Made by a program: the position numbers and the translations under genes
NCBI GenBank assembly: GCA_030835125.1
Contig: JAUQWM010000063.1
Span: 124,001-188,000, forward strand
Length of the DNA stretch: 64,000 nucleotides
From: Gemmatimonadaceae bacterium
GTDB taxonomy: Bacteria; Gemmatimonadota; Gemmatimonadetes; Gemmatimonadales; Gemmatimonadaceae
Reading direction: 5' to 3'
Notes under the pieces: model-generated
Databases searched by the model: none
Told to the model about the DNA's origin: nothing
What the model saw: only the letters and a program-made list of their open reading frames with translations
Shown here: piece after piece, positions 25,216-34,874 of the stretch
Layout of the letters: each line of letters begins with the position of its first letter
How positions within the stretch are numbered: position 1 is the stretch's first letter

Positions 25216-25857
25216 TTATGCAGCGGTGCGCACGGCCTGGCCCGGACGGTACCGGCACGCACAGTACATGAACGCCTGGACCGCTCCCCACGGAGTCACA
25301 TGGTCCTCGCGCTGGCTGGCGACGACCTGGAAATCGGCCCCGAACTCGCCGTGCAATTCAGTGGCCGAGTAGCGTCGCACATCAAGCCCGCTGCAACGCG
25401 TGGGGCCGTCCTCGGCGAAGGTTGCGATCAGCACGAAGCCATCGGGATGCACGGCACGCCGCACCTGGTCGACATAACGAACCCGGTCGGCCGGGTCGGT
25501 CAGGAAATGGAAGACGGCGCGGTCGTGCCACACGTCGAAGGTCCCCTCGTCGAACGATGCCGACAGGACGTCCGCCTCGCGCCAGTCGACCGACCCCGCG
25601 GCCTGGCCAAGTCGTTGACGGGCCTGGCTGAGCGCGGCCGGCGAGAGATCGAGCACGGTGAGGTGCCGGTACCCGCTGGCCAGGAGTCCATCGACCAGCG
25701 TCGAGGACCCCGCGCCGACATCGAGGATGCGGGCATCCCGCTCGGGCGCCAGGCGCGCGATCAGGTCGCGCGAAACTCGCGCTTCAGCCTGGAACCAGCT
25801 CAACTGGTCCGGCCCCTTTGCCTGATACACCGCCTGCCAGTGCTCCTTTGCGTCCAT
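25216..25857 (-). CDS. Class I SAM-dependent methyltransferase
   Basis: 213 residues from ATG 25857, which has GGAGGGC just upstream; further in-frame starts up to 25908 are less well supported. Motif I is ARILDVGAGSSTLVDGLL (about 42-60), motif II VLDLSP, and FDVWHDRAVFHFLTDP corresponds to the post-II region. This matches small-molecule methyltransferases of the thiopurine/tellurite-resistance type (WHDRAVFHFL is typical). Substrate unknown. It lies directly upstream of the VOC gene on the same strand. Confidence 0.88.
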   Translation of the reverse strand: MDAKEHWQAVYQAKGPDQLSWFQAEARVSRDLIARLAPERDARILDVGAGSSTLVDGLLASGYRHLTVLDLSPAALSQARQRLGQAAGSVDWREADVLSASFDEGTFDVWHDRAVFHFLTDPADRVRYVDQVRRAVHPDGFVLIATFAEDGPTRCSGLDVRRYSATELHGEFGADFQVVASQREDHVTPWGAVQAFMYCACRYRPGQAVRTAA

Positions 25858-26010
25858 CTGCCCTCCGTCGAGGCGGCCTGTCAGCGTCGGACCGGCCGGA
25901 ATCCCCACACGGAATACTGGCCATCAGGGAGCGGGTAGCGGAAGCCCGGTTCGAGACCCGATCGGGCGGCTGGTCGCATCCCGTTAGGCGACGCCGACTG
26001 GGCCCGGCAA

Positions 26011-26742
26011 TCAGAACTGCACGCGGTACCCGGTCAGGTCACCCAGGACCCTTCCATTGGCCAGGCGCACGAGGGCATACAGGTCATACGCGCCCGGTGG
26101 GAGCAGTCGATCGCCCCGGAGGTCGCGCTCCCCAATGAACAGGGTGACCACCGTGAATCCGGCGCGCCCTCGCACATCGAGCGGTATCGTCCAGGACCGC
26201 AGTCCGAGGGCCGAGTCGGTCCTGCGGACCTGCAGCAGGACGCTCGGTGCGCCCTCCGTCACCGTGGTATTGCCCAGGACATAGTTGACGGTCACGGAGA
26301 TGCTGTCACGACCGGCCAGCCGGTATCGCGGGAGCAGTTCGCCGGTTCGGGCATCGCGAAACGCCGTGAGGAATGGCTGGCCTCCCGTGTCCGGATGGAC
26401 CACCCGGATCTCGGAGACTCCCAGCGCGGCGGTGTCTGCCAGCGGTCTCGCCACCACGATGCCCATCCCGACGGATCCCGCCACCACCAGGCCACCGCTG
26501 TCCACGGTCACGGCGTCCCCTGACGCCATCCATTGCACGCCGGCGTCGGTACCGTCGGCGGATCGCGCGTGGGCGCGAAGCCTCACGGTGTCGCCGGGCG
26601 TGAGGATCAGGTCCTCGAGGTCCACCTGCACCATGCTGACGCACCGGCCCACACACGGGACAGGCACGCCCACCGGGGCGTCGTCACCACAGCCGAGCGC
26701 GATCGTTGCCAGCAGGAGGCCGGCGAGCGGGTACCGGTGCAT
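26011..26742 (-). CDS. Putative lipoprotein with Ig-like (BIG2-like) domain
   Basis: 243 residues from ATG 26742. A lipoprotein signal peptide is visible: MHRYPLAGLLLATIALGC, with the lipobox cysteine at residue 18 followed by GDD. The region LEDLILTPGDTVRLRAHARS through GGLVVAGSVGMGIVVAR has the pattern of bacterial Ig-like group-2 domains. The C-terminal half is beta-rich with no family I recognise. Probably an outer-envelope protein of unknown function, standing alone with a divergent membrane-protein gene upstream. Confidence 0.7.
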   Translation of the reverse strand: MHRYPLAGLLLATIALGCGDDAPVGVPVPCVGRCVSMVQVDLEDLILTPGDTVRLRAHARSADGTDAGVQWMASGDAVTVDSGGLVVAGSVGMGIVVARPLADTAALGVSEIRVVHPDTGGQPFLTAFRDARTGELLPRYRLAGRDSISVTVNYVLGNTTVTEGAPSVLLQVRRTDSALGLRSWTIPLDVRGRAGFTVVTLFIGERDLRGDRLLPPGAYDLYALVRLANGRVLGDLTGYRVQF

Positions 26743-26905
26743 CTTCCTGGTAGACCCGTGCGGCGATGGTGCGGTCACGTTCACCGCCGGGGATGCAGTC
26801 TCGCGACGTCGTCCCCGACCGTTGCCGGTCCCGCATGATAAGAGTACTTTTCGCTACAAAGCGTGGTGCCTCCAGGCGCCGTGCGACGGACTTGTGGGGG
26901 TGGGA

Positions 26906-27511
26906 GTGAGAAAGGGGCTGCAGCGCATCCGCGGGGCGATCGGCATGGGGCTGACGTGGGCGTTTGGATGGGCGATCGCCGGCGTCTCGATCGGCGCCGC
27001 GAGCCTCCTCCTCCCGGGGCCGGCACTCGACTGGTTCTTCGAGATCTTCGATGCCCCGTTGCCGGCGCTGGCCGTGCCGGGATTTTTCGGCGGCATGTTC
27101 TTCTCCGCCGTGCTCGGAATCGCCGGTCGCCGTCGCCGTTTCGCCGAGCTGTCGCTCCCGCGGTTCGCCGCCTGGGGCGCGGTTGGCGGTATCCTGCTGA
27201 GCCTGTTTCCGGCCGCGCTCGTGGCCGTGGGGCTGGCGAGTGTCGAGGGATCCGACACGAGCCTGTGGCGAGCCACCGCCGTCATCAGTGGTCCCTTCAC
27301 CCTCTTGAGCGCCGCCTCAGCCTCGGCGACGCTGCTGCTCGCCAGGAGGGCCGAGGACCGCGCCTTGCTGGCACATCGCGAGGACAGGGCCGATGCGCGG
27401 ATCGGTGAGGGAAGGGCGGCCGGGCGCATCGATGCGGGGATGGGCCCGGCCGGGGGCCGTGCGGCCAGGGTCCCGGAAGCGGACCGCGTCCCTGCCCCGA
27501 AAGTCCCCTGA
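26906..27511 (+). CDS. Hypothetical membrane protein (four predicted helices)
   Basis: 201 residues from GTG 26906 (GTG 26900 also possible, both after a G-rich ribosome-site-like stretch). Hydrophobic segments: GLTWAFGWAIAGVSIGAASL, FFGGMFFSAVLGIAG, GAVGGILLSLFPAALVAVGL and a shorter one near 130-150. The last 60 residues are charged and alanine/arginine-rich (RRAEDRALLAHREDR). I recognise no family. The longer frame open upstream (from 26285) is antisense to the lipoprotein gene and is not taken as coding. Confidence 0.65.
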   Translation: MRKGLQRIRGAIGMGLTWAFGWAIAGVSIGAASLLLPGPALDWFFEIFDAPLPALAVPGFFGGMFFSAVLGIAGRRRRFAELSLPRFAAWGAVGGILLSLFPAALVAVGLASVEGSDTSLWRATAVISGPFTLLSAASASATLLLARRAEDRALLAHREDRADARIGEGRAAGRIDAGMGPAGGRAARVPEADRVPAPKVP

Positions 27512-27671
27512 CCTGTGACGCCAGGTCGTCCCGAGCGATCCCTTCACCGCACCGGCCGGCGGCGGTGCGCCACCCGATCGTTAGGTCGCGCCGCTCACCG
27601 CTCCACCCGGGGACGCGATCCGGTGCGGCCTTGCCGCGACGCGTCTCGCGGGCATTCGTAGTACTCACTCC

Positions 27672-29567
27672 ATGACGCAACCCCACGACGGGTTCCTCGA
27701 CCTCCAGGCCGCGCTCGCCGGTGAGTACTCGCTGCAGCGCGAGCTGGGTCGTGGCGGCATGGGCGTGGTGTACCTCGCGCGGGACGTCCAGCTGGATCGC
27801 GACGTCGCCATCAAGGTCCTGCCCGCGGACCTCGCCAGCGACCCGGCGGCGCGCGAACGCTTCCTGCGGGAAGCCCGCATGGCCGCGGGACTGTCGCACC
27901 CGCACATCGTCCCGATCCATCGCGTCAGCGAGGCAAACGGCTTCGTCTTCTTCGTCATGAGCTACGTGGAGGGGGAGTCGCTCGGCGAACGGCTCCGCAC
28001 CCGCGGGCCACTGCCACCCACGGACGCGATGCGCGTGCTGCGCGAGGTGGCGTGGGCGCTCGCGTACGCACATGGACGCGGCATCGTGCATCGCGACGTG
28101 AAGCCGGACAACATCCTGCTGGAGTCGGCCACCGGCCGCGCGCTGGTGACCGACTTCGGCATCGCGCAGGGGAGCGACACCGTCGCGACGGACCCGGGCA
28201 AGGTCATGGGAACGGCGCATTTCATGAGCCCGGAACAGGCCGCCGGCGAGCCGCTCGACGGACGCAGCGACATCTACGCGCTCGGCGTCGTGGGGTATGT
28301 CGCGGTGAGTGGTCGCCTGCCTTACGAGTCCTCGCCCCTCCCGGCCCTGCTCCTTCGACAGTCGACGGAGGAGCCACCGAGCGTGACGCGCGCGGCACCG
28401 GGCCTGCCTCCCGCGCTGGGCGCCGCCATCGACCAGTGCCTCAGGCGCAATCCCGCGGCGCGGTTCGCCGATGGAGAAGCCCTCGCCGCCGCTCTGGCAC
28501 CGGCTGACCCGCGGCCGGCCCTGCCCCCCGCCTTGCGCGCCTGGCTCCAGGCGCGGAATCCGCTCATCGTGCCGTACATGGCCTGGTCCGGGGTGTTCGG
28601 CACGCTAGGCCTCGCCAACCTCGTTGTCTGGCTGGCCGGCAAGCGGCCGGATGGGCCCGCAGACATCGTCCTCCTCGCCGCCATTGCTTCCCTGCCGATC
28701 CTCCCGATCGTCGGGTTCCACCTGAACCAGGCGGTCCGTCAGTTCCGGGCGGGACACACGCTGCCCGACCTGCGGACGGCGCTCGACATGGCGCGGCGCG
28801 AACGGGAGGAGAGCGAGGCCCTCGTCCGGAACGAGGTGGAACCTCCCGCCCACCGACTCCTGCGCATCGCGACGGTCGGCGCGGGCACCTGGCTGGCCGT
28901 CACGTTCGGCCTGCTGCTTCAGGGGGTCATCCATGAGAACCGGGACGGAATGCTTCTCGTCCTCGCGCCCGTGGGCACCACCATGCTGCTCGGGGCGGTG
29001 AGCAACGCGCTCGACGTGCAGTTCGTTCCGACGCGAGTGCGCAGGTGGTGGCAGACAGGAATCCGCGATCGCCTCTGGAACAGCCGGCTGGGATCCTGGC
29101 TCGCGCGACGACTCGGCGCACCGGAGCAAACGCGCGCCGTGGGCGGCGGCGTATTTCGCGCAACCGAGTCGGCACTGGGCATCGCTGCGGCCGAGCTCTT
29201 CGCGGCGTTGCCGAGCGCGTACCGCGAGCAACTGGACGACTTGCCAGCGCTCGTCGCCTCGCTGGAGGCGCAAGCAGCCGCGGCGCGCGCGGAGATGGAC
29301 GTGCTTGCCGCCATGGCCCCATCCAGTTCGGATGCCGAGGTCCTGGCTGTCCGTCGCACCGCGGCGAAGGAACAACTCGCCGAGAGCGTGTCCGCGCTCG
29401 AGAGCATCCGGCTGGACCTGTTGCGCCTGCACGCGGGGGCGAGCGACCTGGCCCCGCTCACCACGCTCATGGACGCCGCACGTCGCGTTGGCGAGGACCT
29501 GCACCGACTCGCGGAGGCGCAGGAGGAGGTCGAGGGCTCAACCAGGGACCCAGGCTCCCTGTCGTAG
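27672..29567 (+). CDS. Membrane-anchored Ser/Thr protein kinase
   Basis: 631 residues. Kinase domain about 15-275 with LGRGGMGVVYLARD, VAIKVLP (Lys for ATP), GIVHRDVKPDNILLE and VTDFGIAQG; all catalytic residues are present. After residue 290 come two hydrophobic pairs (GVFGTLGLANLVVWLAG; ADIVLLAAIASLPILPIVGF), then AGTWLAVTFGLLLQGV and MLLVLAPVGTTMLLGAV. The C-terminal 100 residues are alpha-helical and rich in E, A and R, probably coiled coil. This makes it a membrane-bound kinase with a cytoplasmic catalytic domain. The next gene starts 84 bp downstream on the same strand. Its targets are unknown. Confidence 0.92.
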   Translation: MTQPHDGFLDLQAALAGEYSLQRELGRGGMGVVYLARDVQLDRDVAIKVLPADLASDPAARERFLREARMAAGLSHPHIVPIHRVSEANGFVFFVMSYVEGESLGERLRTRGPLPPTDAMRVLREVAWALAYAHGRGIVHRDVKPDNILLESATGRALVTDFGIAQGSDTVATDPGKVMGTAHFMSPEQAAGEPLDGRSDIYALGVVGYVAVSGRLPYESSPLPALLLRQSTEEPPSVTRAAPGLPPALGAAIDQCLRRNPAARFADGEALAAALAPADPRPALPPALRAWLQARNPLIVPYMAWSGVFGTLGLANLVVWLAGKRPDGPADIVLLAAIASLPILPIVGFHLNQAVRQFRAGHTLPDLRTALDMARREREESEALVRNEVEPPAHRLLRIATVGAGTWLAVTFGLLLQGVIHENRDGMLLVLAPVGTTMLLGAVSNALDVQFVPTRVRRWWQTGIRDRLWNSRLGSWLARRLGAPEQTRAVGGGVFRATESALGIAAAELFAALPSAYREQLDDLPALVASLEAQAAAARAEMDVLAAMAPSSSDAEVLAVRRTAAKEQLAESVSALESIRLDLLRLHAGASDLAPLTTLMDAARRVGEDLHRLAEAQEEVEGSTRDPGSLS

Positions 29568-29650
29568 TGCATCGAGCAGTCCTCGGGGACCAGCTCGAGT
29601 CGCGACCGGCGCGGCGCAACCAATTCCCCGTCCCAGGCTGTCCACGGGAT

Positions 29651-30316
29651 ATGGCCAACGTCATGCGCCCTGCCCTGGTGGCACTGCTGCTCCCCCTCAC
29701 CGCCGCTCAGGACCTCTCGGTCGAGACCCGGACACTGGCCCCCGTGCTTCCCGCGGCGCCCGGGGTGAATCTGATGCTCAATCAGCGGATCGTCGCGGAT
29801 GGCCGGATCCTCCTGGTGAATCGCGCCGTGCAGCCCGACGGATCGGTGTTCTTCAGCCAGCGCGAGTACCAGTTGGACGGGACACCGGTGACCTTCGCGC
29901 AGGAAGGCTTCTGGGCCAATCGATGGAACCACTTCGAGACGCGCTTCCATGCCTCCGGCGCGGAGCAGCATATCAACGACGTCGTCAATCGAACTGACGC
30001 CCCTGCACGGGGCTTTCGCGACCCGACGGTACTGTGGTTCTGGCGTACCCAGCCCGCGGTTGGCGACACCGTGGTCGTGACCTACCTCGCACAGAACGTC
30101 ATCGCGACGTCCCGCATCCGATTCACGTACGAGGGTGTCGAGGAGCTCACACTGGCCGGACGGCGCGTCATGGCGCATCGCGTCCGCGAAGATCCGGTGG
30201 GGGGCAGCCCAGGCGTCCACACGCTCTGGTGGTACGACGAGAAGGGAATGGGCGTCAAGCGCTACCACAAGACCACCGAGCGAGAGTTTGCGGATCAACT
30301 GGTTGCCTGGCGGTAG
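29651..30316 (+). CDS. Secreted hypothetical protein
   Basis: 221 residues from ATG 29651. A short signal peptide (MANVMRPALVALLLPLTAAQ) is followed by a beta-rich domain with many aromatic residues (EGFWANRWNHFETRFHAS; VHTLWWYDEKGMGVKRYHK). No family was recognised; the last part resembles DUF-type outer-membrane lipoprotein-sorting or LolA-like folds only loosely. It may be co-transcribed with the membrane kinase upstream. It is convergent with the small membrane protein at 30421-30594. Confidence 0.65.
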   Translation: MANVMRPALVALLLPLTAAQDLSVETRTLAPVLPAAPGVNLMLNQRIVADGRILLVNRAVQPDGSVFFSQREYQLDGTPVTFAQEGFWANRWNHFETRFHASGAEQHINDVVNRTDAPARGFRDPTVLWFWRTQPAVGDTVVVTYLAQNVIATSRIRFTYEGVEELTLAGRRVMAHRVREDPVGGSPGVHTLWWYDEKGMGVKRYHKTTEREFADQLVAWR

Positions 30317-30420
30317 CCGGACGTCCGTCGAAGCGCCCTCGCTGCGCCTCGCTGGGCGAAGACGACGAGGATGGGTCGTCGCGGTCGGCCCCCGAGGTCG
30401 AACCCGGGACGAAGCGCGCT

Positions 30421-30594
30421 TCAGTCCAGGCGTTTTCCGCGGCCCCTGATCCAGTCCCACAACTCCCGCGCCGGACGAAGCAGCAGGAGTGAGACCATCG
30501 TCATCGTGCGCAGGAAGAAGAACAACACCCCCAACAGGAACAGCACGATCACGGTGTAGGCGAGGTAGGTCCCCAGCGTCGGAGCGTGTTCCAT
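30421..30594 (-). CDS. Small membrane protein, 57 aa
   Basis: A short frame with a single long hydrophobic helix pair, YLAYTVIVLFLLGVLFFFLR then MVSLLLLRP, and a basic C terminus (WIRGRGKRLD), which suggests N-out/C-in topology or a hairpin. It starts 8 bp after the stop of the Kef-type antiporter, so it is probably a co-transcribed accessory subunit or a small regulatory peptide for it. Codon use is that of the neighbours. No family recognised. Confidence 0.6.
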   Translation of the reverse strand: MEHAPTLGTYLAYTVIVLFLLGVLFFFLRTMTMVSLLLLRPARELWDWIRGRGKRLD

Positions 30595-30602
30595 CTTCGT
30601 CG

Positions 30603-31877
30603 TTACGCCTGTTCTGGGTGACCGGTAGAGGCCAGGCCTGGTGAATGTCGCAGCACCAGGGCGAGCAATGGGGACGTCATGGCGGTCGTGACCAGGGCCA
30701 TGAGCACCATCATCGCGAACAGCGTTGGAGAGATCACGCCGAGTTCGAGCCCGACGTTGAGGACGACCAGTTCCATGAGACCGCGGGTGTTGAGCAGGAG
30801 GCCCACGGCAATCGCCTCTGACCACGACGCGCCCGTCACGCGCGCGGCCAGTGCGGATCCTCCCAGCTTGCCCCCGACCGCCGCGGCGATCAGCACCGCG
30901 CAGACACCCCACAGAGCGGCCCCGCTCAAGAGCCCGATCTCTGTCCGCAGCCCCGTGAACGCGAAGAACACCGGAAGGAGCACCGTCGCCACGACGGCCT
31001 CGATCCGGTCCCCGAGTCCACTCGCCAGACCGGACGCGCGCGGGATGACCACGCCCGCGAGGAAGGCGCCGAAGAGCGCGTGGACACCGAGCAGCTCGGT
31101 CACCAGAGCGGACCCGAGGGCGAATAACACCGCGACGCCGACGGTCTCCGGCTCCACCCGTCCTCCGCGCGCGGTCCACCAGCGCTCCAGGGACACGAGT
31201 CCACGCCGTCCGACCGTGATGAGCAGCGTCGCCCAGGTCGCCGCGCCGAGCACGGCTATCGTCACCACTCCGAGCGCATCTTCCGCACGCGCGACCGCCA
31301 CGACCCCGGCCAGGATGCTCCAGGCGGTGACGTCGTCCACGGCCGCGCAGGCGATCGCGACCGACCCGAGGCGGGTGCCGATGAGTCCCCGCTCTGTGAG
31401 GATGCGCGCCAGCACCGGGAACGCCGTGACGCTCATCGCCGCCCCGATGAACAGCGAGAACGGCAGCAACGCGACCGCATTCCCGGCGCGGTCGATCCCG
31501 GCCAACGACGGATAGACTGATGACGCGATCATCGCGCCGAGGGCAAACGGCACCACGATGCTGGCGTGACTGATGGCGACCGCGGCTCGGGCGCGGCCGC
31601 GCAGCACAGAGGGATCGAACCGGAGGCCGACCACGAACATGAAGAGCAGCACGCCCAACTGACTCAGCGTCGCCAGCGGCAGCAGGCGGTCCGGCGGGAA
31701 GAGGGTCGTCGATGTGACCGGCGCGATGGTCCCCAGCAGGGACGGACCCAGCGCGATGCCGGCCACCATCTCGCCAATCACGCGCGGCTGCCCGAGAAAG
31801 CCAACGACACGCCCGGCCAGGCGCGTCGCCGCGAGGATCACGATGAGCTGAGCAAGGAGAAGGCCGAGGTTGAGCAT
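30603..31877 (-). CDS. Kef-type/CPA2 monovalent cation:proton antiporter
   Basis: 424 residues from ATG 31877 (a TTG at 31886 is the alternative). About twelve hydrophobic segments; FLGQPRVIGEMVAGIALGPS is the hallmark N-terminal block of the CPA2 family, and CAAVDDVTAWS contains the ion-binding Asp pair region. No C-terminal RCK/TrkA-N domain is present, so it is a short form like CvrA-less or GerN-type antiporters. It exchanges Na+ or K+ for H+ across the inner membrane. A 57-residue membrane protein follows closely in the same operon. Confidence 0.9.
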   Translation of the reverse strand: MLNLGLLLAQLIVILAATRLAGRVVGFLGQPRVIGEMVAGIALGPSLLGTIAPVTSTTLFPPDRLLPLATLSQLGVLLFMFVVGLRFDPSVLRGRARAAVAISHASIVVPFALGAMIASSVYPSLAGIDRAGNAVALLPFSLFIGAAMSVTAFPVLARILTERGLIGTRLGSVAIACAAVDDVTAWSILAGVVAVARAEDALGVVTIAVLGAATWATLLITVGRRGLVSLERWWTARGGRVEPETVGVAVLFALGSALVTELLGVHALFGAFLAGVVIPRASGLASGLGDRIEAVVATVLLPVFFAFTGLRTEIGLLSGAALWGVCAVLIAAAVGGKLGGSALAARVTGASWSEAIAVGLLLNTRGLMELVVLNVGLELGVISPTLFAMMVLMALVTTAMTSPLLALVLRHSPGLASTGHPEQA

Positions 31878-31982
31878 TCCCGGCAATCTACCGGACGGAG
31901 CACTTCAACCTTGTTGACCGCCGGTCTGGGCACGAGCGCAGCGTGCGCAACCCACGTGATCAGTTGCAGGTCGCTGCGCTCG

Positions 31983-34598
31983 TCAATCAACCCGGTCGGG
32001 CTCCCGGGACAGGATCTCGACGTACCCTTCCGTTCCATGCACCCGGATCCGCTGCCCATCCCGGATCCTCCGCGTGGCATGATCCACTCCCACGACGGCC
32101 GCCAGGCCGTACTCCCGGGCGATCACCGCGCCATGCGTCATCAGGCCCCCGACTTCCGTCACGAGGCCCGTGATCGCGACAAACAAGGGCGTCCAACTGG
32201 GGTCCGTGAACGTGGTGACCAGGATATCCCCCGCCTCGATATCCGCATCCGCCATGTCCAGGATGACGCGCGCCCGACCCTCGACAGTGCCGGCGGAAAC
32301 CGGTAAGCCGACCAGGGCGCCGGCCGGCAGGTCGTCGCGACGATACGATCCGGTCAGGCCCTCGCCCTCGGACGTGAGGACTCGGGGCGGTGTGAGCGCC
32401 TGAAACGACCTGAACGCGTCCTTGCGCTCGCGAATGAGCTGCTCATCCAGCCGCCTGGTGCGTACGACATCCTGCAGCTCCTCGAACCTGAGGAAGAAGA
32501 TGTCTTCCTCCTCCCGAAGGATGCGGTCCTGCACCAGGCGCCCTGCTTCTTCCATCAGGGCCTGCTTGTACACGAAGTACCGGCTGATCATGTGGTACTT
32601 CGGATACTCCCGGTACCCGGCAAACGTCCGGACCCGCTCGATCATCCGCCCGGTCTCTTCGGCCTTCCGCGCGCCGTCGGGCAGCCCGCGCAAGCGCTCC
32701 AGGATCTCCTGCTCCTTCTTCCACGCGAGCTGCCGCCCTTCCTCGAAGCGGCGCTTGCCGGCACCCGCAGCGAAGTTCCTGATGTTGCCGAGTATCAGCG
32801 GCACGAGCGAGGCGGGACGCTCGCTCCAACGCGGCCTCGTGATGTCGATCTCGCCGGCGCCACGCATGCCGTACCTGTCGAGCCAGGCCTGGATGGCGTC
32901 TCGCGCCTCTCGCCCCCCGGTGAGCCCGGGCAACTCGTCCAGGAATCCATCGTCCTCGACATCCTGCAGAAAGGCCACCATGTCCCGATGCGGACGGATC
33001 ACGTCCGCGACGTCGAGGAGGGCCAGCCCCATCTCGGACGTGACGTTGTTGGGAACGGATTGCGTCAGCGTGTCGGCGACATTCTTCTCGCCCAGCCAGG
33101 CGTGCAGCTGGTCGTTGAGCCACCAGTTGGCCTCGATGCCCGCCATGATCACCTGCATGCTTTGCGGATCGACCTGGATCCGGCGCATTTCCTGGATGTC
33201 CTCCAGAATGAAGTCGAGCAGCGCCGATCCTTGCCTGGCCTGGATGTCGCGCTTCACAGCGGCGATGGAGGCCTGGCTGCTGTCGATCAGCCTGGTGACG
33301 ATGGCCGGATCGGTTTCGAGCGCGGAGGACCCCGCACCAGGCGGCGCCCACGCGGGTCCTTCGTTCGGGAGCGACTGGATGAAGTCGCCGCGATCGAGAA
33401 CGCTCTGCAGCGCGTCCCTGATACGGGGATCGGACTTCTCGAGCACACCGAGCAGGCTTGCGCGGCTCGCGGCTGACGCCAGGCCCTGCGTAACGTCGAC
33501 GAACAACCGTCCGCCCGCCTCGGCCATGCGCCGCGGGGTCGTCAGTTGCCAGACGGAGAGCCCCAACGGTTTCATGGGGTCGGTCATCATCTGCTGATGG
33601 CCGACAGAGACGTAGACGTGGTTCTCCTGGTCGCCGATCTCGGGGATGGGGAACAGTGTGGTGACCGGTCGGCTCTGCACGATGTGGAAGTCATCGTCCA
33701 CCAGGCACCACTCAATGTCCTGCGGGCGGCCGAAGTGCGATTCGATCCGCCGGCCGAGAGCCGCGAGCCGCACGACCTGGCGCGCTGTCAGCGCGGGCTG
33801 CTCCTGCCGCTCCGGTGCGACGGTCGTTTCACGTGTTCCGCCTGACGATGCGGCCTGGATGGCAAGCTGCTTGGTGGCGATCGTCCGGGAAACGACCACG
33901 CCGTCCCGCACCTTGTAGACATCGGCGTTCACCATGCCGGACACCAGGGCCTCGCCGAGACCGAAACTGGCCTCCACCGTCGTGACCTTCCGGTTTCCGG
34001 TGACGGGATCGGCCGTGAAGAGAATGCCGGACGCCTCCGGAAAGACCATCTGCTGCACGACCACGGCCATGGAGACCTTCCGGTGGTCGAAGCCGTTCCG
34101 CAGGCGGTAGCTCACCGCGCGTTCCGTGAAGAGCGAGGCAAAGCACCGGCTGACGTGCTGGAGAATCGCCGTGGGTCCGATGATGTTCAGGTACGTGTCC
34201 TGTTGTCCCGCGAACGACGCCGTCGGCAAGTCCTCCGCCGTCGCGCTGGATCGCACGGCGTACGCAGCGTGGTCGTCGAGATGGGAAAGCGCGCCGGTGA
34301 TCACCACCGCGAGGTCGTCCGGGATGGGGATCCCTTCGATGGCCCGACGCACTCCCGAACTCAGCGTGTGGATCGCCGTTCGGTCGTCCGCAGTCACGCG
34401 CGAGAGACGATCGAGCAGGGCGTCCATGGACGGCACTTCCGTCATGACCCGCTGGAAGGCATCCGTCGTCACGCAGAAGCCAGCCGGTACGCGGATGCCG
34501 TCAATGCGCGACAACTCCCCGAGGTGCGCGCCCTTTCCACCAACGACTGCGACCTGCGTCCCGTCGATCTCCTGGAAATCCAACACGTAGCCGCCCAT
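31983..34598 (-). CDS. rph: Rifamycin-inactivating phosphotransferase
   Basis: 871 residues from ATG 34598, with GGAGAGG 6 nt upstream. The N-terminal ATP-grasp domain starts YVLDFQEIDGTQVAVVGGKG and GIRVPAGFCVTTDAFQ, both characteristic of rifampin phosphotransferases rather than PpsA. A central rifamycin-binding region is followed by the swivelling His domain, GGLMTHGAVIAREYGLAAVV, with the phospho-carrier His at residue 822. The enzyme uses ATP and water to phosphorylate rifamycins, giving AMP and phosphate, and so inactivates them. Length matches the family (about 860-870), against roughly 790 for PEP synthase. It stands alone between a cation antiporter and a VOC gene. No rifamycin-associated element (RAE) dyad was identified upstream. 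Confidence 0.9.
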   Translation of the reverse strand: MGGYVLDFQEIDGTQVAVVGGKGAHLGELSRIDGIRVPAGFCVTTDAFQRVMTEVPSMDALLDRLSRVTADDRTAIHTLSSGVRRAIEGIPIPDDLAVVITGALSHLDDHAAYAVRSSATAEDLPTASFAGQQDTYLNIIGPTAILQHVSRCFASLFTERAVSYRLRNGFDHRKVSMAVVVQQMVFPEASGILFTADPVTGNRKVTTVEASFGLGEALVSGMVNADVYKVRDGVVVSRTIATKQLAIQAASSGGTRETTVAPERQEQPALTARQVVRLAALGRRIESHFGRPQDIEWCLVDDDFHIVQSRPVTTLFPIPEIGDQENHVYVSVGHQQMMTDPMKPLGLSVWQLTTPRRMAEAGGRLFVDVTQGLASAASRASLLGVLEKSDPRIRDALQSVLDRGDFIQSLPNEGPAWAPPGAGSSALETDPAIVTRLIDSSQASIAAVKRDIQARQGSALLDFILEDIQEMRRIQVDPQSMQVIMAGIEANWWLNDQLHAWLGEKNVADTLTQSVPNNVTSEMGLALLDVADVIRPHRDMVAFLQDVEDDGFLDELPGLTGGREARDAIQAWLDRYGMRGAGEIDITRPRWSERPASLVPLILGNIRNFAAGAGKRRFEEGRQLAWKKEQEILERLRGLPDGARKAEETGRMIERVRTFAGYREYPKYHMISRYFVYKQALMEEAGRLVQDRILREEEDIFFLRFEELQDVVRTRRLDEQLIRERKDAFRSFQALTPPRVLTSEGEGLTGSYRRDDLPAGALVGLPVSAGTVEGRARVILDMADADIEAGDILVTTFTDPSWTPLFVAITGLVTEVGGLMTHGAVIAREYGLAAVVGVDHATRRIRDGQRIRVHGTEGYVEILSREPDRVD

Positions 34599-34874
34599 CC
34601 GCGACCTCTCCGTCCCTGATGAATGTCGCAGTGGCTCACCGACCCATTGCGGCACGCCACGTTCCCGCCTGCATGTTCTGGTTTGAGGCCGCGATTCTAC
34701 GCCACCCCCCGGGCCTTGTCGCAAGTCCCCTGGTTGGGTATATCCTCACAGCGGGAAGGAGCGTGTGCCTCCCCTTCGCGTGTCCGGCTTGACGGATGCG
34801 CCCGGCACCACCCACGGATCGCGTCCACGTTTCCGATCCCGCTGGCAACCGCAGGCTGCACCTGGCGCCGCAGT
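34599..34874. other. 276 bp upstream region of rph, no gene seen
   Basis: This gap holds the rph leader and the 3' flank of the neighbouring VOC gene. I see no RNA gene, repeat or convincing -35/-10 pair on the minus strand. Confidence 0.35.

Noticed and set aside
26285-26905. N-terminal extension of the membrane protein at 26906-27511
   Set aside because: This part is antisense to the lipoprotein gene and has no domain; the hydrophobic protein starts well at GTG 26906.
31983-34598. Phosphoenolpyruvate synthase (ppsA)
   Set aside because: N-terminal signature, 871-residue length and the LMTHGAVIAREYG block fit rifamycin phosphotransferase better.
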